Position numbers and translations under genes: made by a program. A stretch of 64,000 nucleotides of DNA from Portunus trituberculatus. Lineage: Eukaryota > Arthropoda > Malacostraca > Decapoda > Portunidae. How positions within the stretch are numbered: the first letter of the stretch is position 1; each line of letters starts with the position of its first letter. The notes beneath the pieces are model-generated. The model saw nothing but the letters and a program-made list of their open reading frames with translations, did no database searches and had not been told where the DNA came from. Positions 1 to 10,900 of the stretch are shown one piece after another. The stretch is taken from assembly GCF_017591435.1 (NCBI RefSeq), contig NC_059278.1:12503956-12567955 (forward strand), written 5' to 3'.

Positions 1-495
1 AACCACTATGATAAGACCTGGATTAGAATATGAAGCAGTGGTATTGTCACCATACAGGTAGAAAGACATTAAGAAGATAGAAAGAATCCAAAGGATCACT
101 ACAAAGATGATTCCAGAAATAAGGTATCTTCCCTAAGAAGAAAGATTGAAGGAAATGGAATAACCAACCATGAATGATAGACATAAAAGAGGGGACCTAA
201 TAACAATGTTTAAGTTAGTAAACCGTACGGAGAAGATGAGACAAGATCTGGTAACACTGACTGAGAATGTGATAGACAAACAAGAGGACATTCCAAGATT
301 ATGAAAAGTCAGTGTCTGAGGAACATTAAGAAGTTAAGTTTTCCACATAGGACAGTGGACATCTGGAATCGATTAAGTGATGAGATTGTAACTGCAGAAA
401 GTATGTACAAATCTAAGGAAAAGTTAGATAAATGTAGATATGGAGACAGGTCATTATGACCCCTGCTCGAACCCTATAACATACAACTAGGAAAA
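1..495 (+). mobile_element. LINE-B reverse transcriptase 3' fragment, decayed
   Basis: The plus strand reads an IRPGLEYEAVVLSPY-like reverse transcriptase C-terminal segment, then KRGDLITMFKLV and a KSYxFPHRTVD-like stretch with several stops, and ends near GGAGACAGGTCATTATGACC as other LINE-B copies do. It lies antisense in METAP1 intron 7. Confidence 0.7.
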
Positions 496-640
496 TACAC
501 ACTTCTAGTTGAGTCTAGTGCCATGCCTTTCGAAGAAAGTAAGTGGAAATTTCTTGAGATAGTACTTGATTCTGACAAATTCTGACAGTGTAAACACTTA
601 TGGTGTGATTTGTCAGGTCTATTAAATAAGCAATTCAAAC

Positions 641-787
641 CTGCTAGATAATCACCAATCTCAATAGCTTTTTGCAGACACTCCCAGGTGGTCTTGACAA
701 GATTTCTGGATGCATTGCTCACTTCTCCAATACACAGTGTCTCATTTAGGTCTCCATGGTAACCACGGTGATACACTGTCACATCAA
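641..787 (-). CDS. METAP1: METAP1 exon 7 (metal-ligand aspartates)
   Basis: 147 nt, phase 1 both sides, CTACAG acceptor, GTTTGA donor (weaker than the others). It encodes IDVTVYHRGYHGDLNETLCIGEV...ECLQKAIEIGDYLAG with both bridging aspartates. The next exon (expected VRYRELG-like) is not found in 1-640, so the gene continues off the left edge. Confidence 0.94.
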
Positions 788-1845
788 CTGTAGAAGAGAA
801 CAATAAATTAATAATACTTAGGAAAGAAAACTTATTTCTAATCAGTCATGGTAATGATCTTTCATTCATTTTACATACATATCTTCCTTGCATACATCAA
901 TATTAGAATCAATATGCTATCCAACTTTTATAGACCATGATGAATTAGTAACCAACTTACTGTTACAAATGTCTCCATTTTGCAATGGCCTCATATCAGG
1001 AATACCATGACATATAACTTCATTAATAGAAGTACAGCAGGACTTTGGGAAGCCATGGTAGTTAAGAGGTGAAGGATAACACTCCCTCTCCACAGCAGCC
1101 TCATGAACCACACGGTCTATCTCGTCTGTTGTCACTCCAATGGCTGCCACCTTCACTCCTTCATCCAAGACCTCCCGGGCCAGCTAGAGAATGTGGAATA
1201 CTTGTGCCATTAGAATATAAGAAAAAATACATCCTCAGAAAGAATGAGCTTATGCACAATTTCACAAAAATACAGTGGTACCTTGATATACGAACTACCT
1301 GAGATACAAGTTTTTTGAGATACAAGCTACGATTTGGTCTATTTTTTTTTTTTTTTTTATATATATATATATAAGCAAAATTTTAAGATACAAGTCATGC
1401 TTGGGGATGTTGCTGCAAGTTGGCAGCTTGGTGTATCAGTCCAGCCTCAGTAGAGCTAGTATCATCATGTTTCCCGCGGATCTTGTGCACTGTGATTGTT
1501 CTTTCATCATTTTCACATTATTTACTTACCATTTTTTTTTTTTTTTTTTAAGTAAGTGTAGTTTTGATTTACATTAAAAGTTTGTGTGTGAATGGTGCCT
1601 GCATCCCTTCCTTTCTCCCTCCCTCCTCCTCCTCCTCCGCCATTCACTACCATTAGCTGAAAACGTCTGACTCCAAAGTAAGAGCACTAAATAAACTTTT
1701 GCTTTTATTTTATATATTTTTATGCATTGATAAAATATGCATGTGTATTTAACTGAAAAGACCAAACAAATTTCTCCTATCTCTGCCTACCTCCTCCACC
1801 AACGCTTATCACTGAGAGGGAGGAAACAAATCTGCAGCGGTGCAG

Positions 1846-1913
<68 letters not shown>

Positions 1914-4900
1914 CTACTCAAAATTTCATTTATTCCATGACTAATAATTACAGGATTGTCAACAAGCTCCTTTATGATTATTAGAGCAGCCAGTCTTCCG
2001 TGGGTGGCTATACAGTGGAGACTCAATACTTGAAAGTCTAAATACTCAAACATTTCAATACAAGAATGCAAAAGTTTGATTTAATACTCAAAAAAATACC
2101 TTATAGTCAAACGCCCACACATGTGGTTGTAAGCAAAGGCTCCCTGGCGTCCCCGTTTCCCCTCCGCCAGTTGTGACTTGTGCTGCCGTGGTCATGAGAA
2201 TAACATTCTCCTGCATTCTATTTGTAGTTTTTCATTTATAAACTTGCATCAACACCAAAGGCTTATTAGTGGTGAAAATATCTGGTAATCAAACAGCCAC
2301 ACATTTGGTCGTATACAAAGCTCTGTCATCTCCCTTCTCACAGCCACCTCTGTACCTTTCTGATACCGTATTACTGTTAATACAATAATACTCTGCTTAA
2401 CCCGTAAGAGGTCAGCATTCATTTACATACCATTTACTCATCCATCCAGGTCAACAAAAATCATTTTTCCATTTTGATCCCATATAACTCAAAATGCTTA
2501 TAAAAGTATAAAAAAAAGAGTTAAAGTTAGAAATTGCCATTTTTAAATGTCCTGCTGGGACTTTAAATTTGGCTCATTCAGCGATGCTGCCAGATGTACG
2601 ATTTTGGTGTATGGCAACATTTCCTTTTTTCTGCATTGTTTTATAGATATTTTTTTCACCTACAAGATAAATGTGTGTGAGATGAATAATTCTTGATAAA
2701 GAGACATATTTTTTGTATAAAATATATTAAATCCATAAAATAAGAGAACTTGATCAGAAGTATTTTTTTTTTTTATTCTTCTTACACTATCCAAGCTTCT
2801 CAATATTGTAGCAGGGTATGATATTCTGCAAAGTGTGTGGTGGCATAAACACACCAAAGTATTGTGCCTCAAGCTGTTCATCTTCCTCCTCCATTTCCTG
2901 ATCAAAAACATAATCAGGATCAGCATAACTGTCATCAGTGCTGATGTCACTGTTGTCATCAAAAATATCTTCCTCAATTTCTGTGGAAGTTAGAGAGCAG
3001 GGACGCCTGCCTGCCATCGTGACTCAGTCAGAGACAAGTGAGGGGCTGAGAGGCGAGTGGCGGTACGCCGTGGTCAATCAGGAGAGAGGGGGTGAAAGTG
3101 TGTGGCTTGCCCAGTTGCCAGAATAGTGGAAAAATGTGCTGATATATGCTAGACACCTCAACAAACATAATTAGTGCCACTAGAGGAATTTCAAATGTAT
3201 AGGAAGCGAAAAAGAGACGAACGTACTTGTACGTGATTGACCACAGAGAGTAACCGCGGATTTCACATACATGTACGTGCTTGACCTCTTAAGGGTTAAC
3301 GAACGTTTGTCTAATGAATTTCCGGTTTAACGTACTATATAAAGTTAGACCAAAAAGTCCGCATAATGTACAACCACATCCATTTTAGCGAATTTTCTGG
3401 GTTTGAATTTGCCGGGTGAGGGACCGAACGCGTTAGCTTCGCTGTGATTGGCTGGCTCCCCACCTCTGTCTCTAGTGCTCATGGAGCTGGATCCAACATT
3501 CTTTAACAATGTCAGAGCAACCTCCTGCAGTGAAATGGCATCCATGAATGCTTGGAGGGATGATGACAAGGTTGCTATCAGGTTGCTCTGAGGTTGCTGG
3601 GAACACCACCTCTCCAGGTGGTGTTACTGTCTTATATATGCATTTATGTTCACAAAACAACATTTCTATTAGCTTTTTACAAACCTTGCAGAAAGGATTG
3701 TTTTGTAATGCATAAAGTGAAATCTTACATGGAATACCAAAAAATAAAGCAGAGATGAGATCAGCCACAGACGAAGCAGGAGACTCGCGGTTACTCGGCC
3801 GCTTCTTCTTCTTGTGACCCTTTTGCTTGCATGTTACTTTCATCATGATGTTTGTTTTCACTCCTCTATTGCCTGCTATAATGGATATCATATCTTAGTA
3901 TTCATATACGCTCATGCCATGAGGATAACCTGGACTCTGTGGCACTGAGATGATAGTGAATCACTAATGAAATACCATGGTATTTCATTAATAATTCATT
4001 ATCACTCAGTGCCACGGAGTCCAGGTTATCCTCATGGCATGAGTGTATATGAATACTAAGATATGATATCCATTATTGCAGGCAATAGAGGAGTGGAAAC
4101 AAATATCATGGGGAAAGAACACGCCAAGCTAAAAGGGTCACAAGAAGAAGAAGAAGTGGCTGAGTCGCCGCGAGTCTCCTGCTTCGTCTGTGGCTGATCT
4201 CATCTCTGCTTTATTTTTTGGTATTCCATGTAAGATTTCACTTTATGCATTACAAAACAATCCTTTCTTGGGGGCAAGGTTTGTAAAAAGCTAATAGAAA
4301 TCTTGTTTTGTGAACATAAATGCGAGAATGTGAGAGAATTTGTACGTAGCTCCTCTAACTTCCAATAAAAGTAGTGGTACACCGGTGGCCCAACATGCTG
4401 CCAAACGTATATATAATCTTTTTTTAACCCATGTGGTATGTTGGGGACCAGCCCAGAACACATCCCCTCTATTTCCATTATTTCCTATGGGAAAATTACA
4501 TCAGCTTAACAAATTTTCGCTCTACGAACAGCTTTGACACCCCCTTTCCTGTTCGTTAAGCAGAGTATTACTGTACTTGTAGTACCGGTATTACCGTAAT
4601 ACTGGTATTCCAATGATGCACATCCGTATTCCTGCCGCAGTCTTAAGATAAGCAACATTCTTCTGCGTTCTGTAGGTAGTTTTTCATTTAGAAACTTAGG
4701 ATGGCACCAAAGAGGCTTATTAGTGGTGAAAATAAGGAATCTGGCGAGAGTGCAGGTTTTCGTGAGCCACAGCACTCTATTAGTGGATTTACAGGAATCA
4801 CACCAGGGCATAAGTTACAAAGACGTTTGTACTCGTCCTCCGACGACCTCCCTCCTCCTCCCTACCCTTCTTCCCTCCTCTTCTAAGTTATCCATCACCA

Positions 4901-7900
4901 TCATTTATAGCATGTACAAATCAGAATTATGAAAAAAAAAATATAGAAATTTTTATAAACTTGAAGTTTTGCTGAGATTAGAACGAATTACTTGATTTAT
5001 TAGGTATCAATAGTCAAACTTTTTAATACTCGAACAGCCATTTGGAACGAATTAAGTTCGAGTATTGAGTCTCCACTGTACTTGTACACTTCAGCTGATT
5101 GACAGACACAAGTGAGACTGGGGATGCAGTAAGGCAATGTCCTGTGGAATGCACCCCTCCGAGATAGATATACTTAATAGGAGTAGTTTATCTATTTATA
5201 TTCTCATTTCTTATGTTTTAATTATTATGTTTCTGTACAATAATAATTATCTATAAATACCTGTTTCTACTTAAAAACACCTAAAAAAAATTGGGAGGCT
5301 CTTTTTGGGAAGGCTAGAACAAATTAATGGCATTTCTATGCATTTCAATGGGAAAAAAATTTTTGAGATACAAATTTTTTGAAATATGAGCTCCTTCACG
5401 GAACAAATTAAACTTGTATCTTGAGGTATCACTGTAATTCATATCTGTTTGGGTATGTACAAATGCAATGATATACATACCTTACAGGCTACTTTCATGC
5501 TCTCAATCTCTTCATCTGGAAGGCACTTGATATTGGACGATGATCGAACTTTCTGCTCAGAATGGGGAAATCCATGAGGGTCGTCAGCATAGTCTGGTCT
5601 GCCTATAGATGAAGGCACTTCCCTCTTGCTACTTTGTGGGTACGGCCGTAAACTACCTATTTTTAGGAACAGTATCTTTTGAAAATTAGAGAACATTTAA
5701 AAGGTATTAAGTTCTATAAAAGATTTAATCTTTCATAATGCATTGTTCTTTATAAAAACTCACCAGTAAACATGAAATATGGCCATGGATTGTACTGTGA
5801 CAGGCTGCTTTCACTTGATCCTGAAATATGCAGGGTAAGAGTATTTCCCCCAAAAAATAGCACAGTCCATGGATATACAAAGCAAAATTGACAAGTAATC
5901 TACCCTGCACATTACTTTCAATATTATAGCCTTCTGCTTTGCTGTCCTCTACTTCCACTATCATATTAGCAGTTCTAGTCGAGTCACCTTGTGAGGGCCT
6001 TAAGGTCTGTTGTGGTCTGTTTTGTTTTTTTGTTTTTTTCTTTTATATGTAACTCTATGTAATTATAAGTTTGCCTTCATTTTTGTCTTGACTTTCCTAT
6101 TATTACAGTGTCAAACAAACTGTAAATATACTGCATGGTGTTTGTGGTTCATGAGAGAAGTTCAGTATACGAACCATGTTGAAACTCACTTGTCTTCTTA
6201 TGGAGTTGTTTGTGTGTTTCCCAGGAACTCTTGAAACAGGTCTGAAAATATAAAGCCAATGAATTGGTTCACAGTACACATCCTATGAAATAAAAGAAAA
6301 TTCACACATTGATGTTATTTGTGTTGATTGTCCTCTTAACTCAAGAATGAGTTAGATACACATTAAGATTAATTCTACCATTCATATATGTAACTGTTTT
6401 CATCTACATATATTTATAATGCTTTACCCATCTCTAATGCTAAGGCCTACACTGATAAGACAAATATGTACTTGAGATTTTGGTAATCTGATAACTTCAT
6501 CATACATCCATACAAATAGCAAGGCTGTCTCCCACATAAAAGTGACAAGCTAGGACAAGGCACACGACTTACACTTCACATTCCTCTCTTGGCCCCATGA
6601 CCCCTGACAGACAAAAAAAACTACTCCTACCCTTACTTTACATGGATGAGTGTTTAATCTAATAATGATAGGTAAGTAATGATATAACATAACATAACAT
6701 AAATAATAGGATAACAAAGGGCCACCGGGGCCCATCTAGGTTATCCTGTATCAGTCACACAGCGACCTAGTCATCAGTACTTAAAGATACACTTACAAGT
6801 ACACAATACATTATATATTAATTCTAAATAATTGGCCCTTTAACAGGGCTAAGTCCTGCAGCAAATTTCTCTACAATCTGTGATCCCCATACATGGGGAT
6901 CATGTCTTGTTTAACTATAGTAAATTTCTTATAAAAACTATCATGCAGCGCTATACATAATTATAAATCTAATAAATTTAAGTGCTCATCTAATCTGTTT
7001 TTAAACATTGTCAAACTAGTGCTATTTACAACCCTCTCTGGCAATGCATTCCAGAAGTCTACCACCCTATGACTAAAGAAATATTTTCTTATATCTAACC
7101 TGCAGCCTTGCTTTCTAATCTTCCTGCCATGATTTCTAGTCCTACTTCCTCCTCTAAGGTAAAGAAAGATCTCACATCTATGTAGTTTGTATCTGAGAAC
7201 ATTTTAAATAACTCTATCATATCCCTCTTATACATCTCCTCTCAAATGAAAACATGTTTAATTCCTTTAATCTATCTCTATACTCCAGGTGCTTTAATGC
7301 TGGTATCATCCTAGTTGCTCTTCTCTGAACTGCTTCTAACATGTTGATATCCTGCCTATAATGGGGTGACCAGGCCTGTATGCAATACTCTAAATGGGGC
7401 CTAACATAGGAATTATATAAGCTACGCACCACTTCCTTACTTTTATAACTAACATTTCTATTTATAAACCCAGGATCCTATTTGCCCTATTTCTTGCTTC
7501 TAAACATTGCTTTGAAAATTTCATAGTCCTGTCTATCACTACTCCTAAATCCTTTCCTCCTCTACTGCCTCTAGCCAACATCCCTCCATCTCATAGCTAA
7601 AGTTTGTGTTGTCTTTACCTAAATGCATAACCTGACACTTTTAGAATTAAACTCCATCTGCCACCTGTCTGCCCATGCTATCAGCCTGTCCAGGTCTCGT
7701 TGTATTCTGTAATTGTCCTTTTCACCCTGTACTGCACATGCTATCTTAGTATCATCTGCAAACTTTGATACTTTGCTACTAATTCCTATATCTAAATCGT
7801 TAATGTACACCAAGAAAAGAAGAGGTCCTAGCACTGATCCTTGGGGTACCCCACTAACCACTTCCTTCCACTCAGACATTGCCCCATTTAATACTACTCT

Positions 7901-10900
7901 CTGTTTCCTATCAGAAAGCCATTCACTAATCCAATCAACTAACCTACCCCCTATCCCATGTAGTCTCAATTTGTACACTAGCCTCCTATGCGGTACCTTA
8001 TCAAACGCCTTGCTAAAATCTAGATATATAACATCTATGCTATTTCCATCATCTAACTCCTTGGTAATATATTCTAAGATATCGAGCAAATTTGTAAGAC
8101 AGGACCTCCCTGATCTAAAGCCATGTTGGGTATCTCTAATTAATCTATTCTCATTTAAATGCTCCCAAATACTACCCTTAATGATTTTCTCTAGTATCTT
8201 ACATACTATACTAGTTAAACTGATCGGTCTATAATTATTCGCATCATCCTTCCTACCTTTTTTAAATATTGGTGTAACATTAGCTAACTTCCAGTCCTGA
8301 GGTATCTCAGCAAACCTAAGTGATCTTTCAAAGATTAACTTAAGTGCTTCAGAAATACTGTCTACACCCTCCCTAAGTACTCTGGCATGTAGCTCATCAG
8401 GACCACTAGCTTTCCTATCGTCTAGTTCAAGAATAAATTTCCTAATAATTCCCGGTTTTATATCAATATTTTCTAAAGCTCTTAAACTACTCGTCGCACT
8501 GTTTGTAACAGGATTTCCTATTCTTTCCTAGTAAATACTGAAGAAAATTGTTCATTCAATAATTCTACTATGTCTTCATTTTGATCCACTACTACACCAT
8601 CTTTTCTGAGTGGTCCAATCCTATCCTTATTTCTTTTATCACTGACCTTGTAATAACTATATAATTTTTGGGATCTTTACTCCCAGCTCTAGCTAGTTTT
8701 ATCTCTGCCTGCCTTTTACTTTTTTTATAACCTTACTCAAATCATCCCTGACCTGTCTGTACCTAATCAAATCTACATCTTCCCACTTTTCTGCAACTCT
8801 CTATATGCCCTCTTCTTCTCTCTGATCTGGCTACCTATCTCATGAGTCCACCATAATGGCTTCCTGTTTCTCTGCCTTATATCTTTGTAAGGGATACACT
8901 GCATCACTATACCCTTTACTACAACCTTAAAATATCCCACATCTCCTGTGCAGTTTTATTTCCAAAACTATCTTCCCAGTTTACCTCTCCTAATAACTGA
9001 CGTAACCTACCATAATTGCCTTTCTGATAGTTTGGGACTCTAGTCTTATTCACTATATTATCCCTACTGGAATTAATGATAAATCTAATTATATGATGGT
9101 CACTGTTTGCTAAAGTCTCTCCTACCTCAACTTCCTTTAAACAATGCTCAATATTTGTTAGTACTATGTCTAAAACCTTCCTCCCCCTAGTAGGTTTATC
9201 TACCATCTGCACTAAATAGTTATCCTGAAAACTTTCCATAAACTTATTTTCACTAGCATCTCCTACCATCCTCTCCCAGTTTACTGACTTAAGATTAAAA
9301 TCCCTAAGATAATTGTCTGACTAGTACACCCCTATTTATCTCATCTACCATAAGGTTGTCTACATCTGCTGACTGGTTAGGTGGTCTATAAAAGCTCCTA
9401 CTCTAATAACCTTACTTTTGTTTACTCTAACATCCAGCCATAAGGACTCTACTCTGTTATCTACCTTAATACCATTAACCTGACTGGAAATGAAGGATTT
9501 TTTACATAAATAACTACTCCTCCACCTATCCTACCAATTCTCTGGTGTAAATACATAATGTATCCATCTACTTCATATTCTTTCCTATTTTCCTAAACTT
9601 TTCCTCATTTACCCATGCCTCTGTGACACATACAACATCTAAGTCCTCCTCAACTATATAACTAGATAACTCGTCCTTCTTGTTCCTAAGACTCCTGGCA
9701 TTTACATAAAAACATTTAAGTCCTGCTACCTTCCTAGGTGCTGTCTCCTTATTTGGAATCCTAATCTTATTCTCTCCTATTTGCACCTGGAAATCTTTCC
9801 TAATCTTTTCACTATCTCTGTTTATCCTATCTAATTTATTTCTAACATCTTTCTTCTGGAATGCATTTGCTACCTCACCCCCTACACTCCATCCCAACTC
9901 ACCCCTCCAGACTCAGCACATCCACACCCTTCCTACTCAGATGCACACCATCCCTAGCATACAAATCCCTTCGCCCATAGAACCTATCCCACACATCCAC
10001 AAAGCTGACACCCACATCCTTACACATCCCTTTTACCCGATCATTCACACCAATGGCCCTAGACAACCATTCCCTGCTAACATACACACGAGGCAAGATT
10101 CCTGACACTACACACCTCCTACCACTCTCCCTTATCTTGCCTAACATTTCCCGAAATCTTGCCACTAACTCCTCCGACCCACCTGCTCTGACATCATTCC
10201 CACCTACGTGCAAAACTACTACACCCTCCCTCTCCATCCCTCCAACTCTCTTCTGCACCTCCTCACTCACTGCCTTCACACCTGCACCAGGCATACACAC
10301 GTTCGTCTTCCTATCCCTGTCTTTCCCACAGAAAGTGCTATCTAAGTACCTAACCTGAGAGTCACCCACCACACACACCTGAGGTGTGCTAGGCACAACC
10401 TCCCTCCCCTTCTCTCTCCTTTCACTCACCATAACCACCTCATTCACTCCACTCTCACTCTCCCCTTCCCCCTCCAACAAACCAAACCTATTTTCACACT
10501 CCACTTTCCTTCCCCTCACAACCTGCTATCTCTGCCCATCCTGACTACTATCTTTCCCAGTCTGCTCTTCCCGACAGCGGGCCAAGCCACCCTGTCGCCC
10601 TCAGAAGGTCCAACCTTCGGCCTAACACTGATCTCCTGCGTAATTTTTTCCACTGCCTCCCCAAGCTTCTTAACCTCCTTCAACTCAAAGATGAGAACTT
10701 CGTTCGCACTTTTCCCCTCACTTAGCTTTCTCATTTCCTCTTGCAATTCTCGGTGCTCAAGAGAAAGAACTAAATTCTCGCTCTTGAGCCTACACACCAT
10801 ACACTCAGAAAAGTCAACGACCTTCCTGTCATGCCCACACATCTCACACACAACAAACTCGCCCAATCCCACCTCAATACTCTCTTTCATGCACTCAATC

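Larger units (their letters stand above)
2383..4573. mobile_element. Element family D copy 1 (third level, palindromic core)
   Basis: Ends CAATAATACTCTGCTTAA and CAGTAATACTCTGCTTAA (inward), with TA target duplication at 2381-2382 and 4574-4575. It carries a long internal palindrome and is split near its left end by a piggyBac-like insertion. Confidence 0.85.
2013..5078. mobile_element. Tigger-like element, family C copy 1 (second level)
   Basis: Terminal inverted repeats CAGTGGAGACTCAATACT at both ends, flanking TA at 2011-2012 and 5079-5080. A remnant reading MAPKRLISGENKESGES at 4701 on the plus strand looks like the N-terminus of a Tigger transposase. Interrupted by family D. Confidence 0.85.
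1273..5434. mobile_element. Tigger-like non-autonomous element, family E (outermost of nest)
   Basis: Left end CAGTGGTACCTTGATATACG and right end reading inward CAGTGATACCTCAAGATACA, with TA on both outer sides (1271-1272, 5435-5436). Repeated GAGATACAAG motifs occur near both ends. No transposase left. It hosts family C and fills METAP1 intron 5. Confidence 0.8.

Noticed and set aside
961..1183. Mitochondrial METAP1D
   Set aside because: The upstream zinc-finger exons and FPKSCCTS/REVLD wording fit METAP1.
2787..3017. Acidic minus-strand frame as a host protein
   Set aside because: It lies wholly inside a TTAA-flanked element and has the acidic start usual for piggyBac-like transposases.
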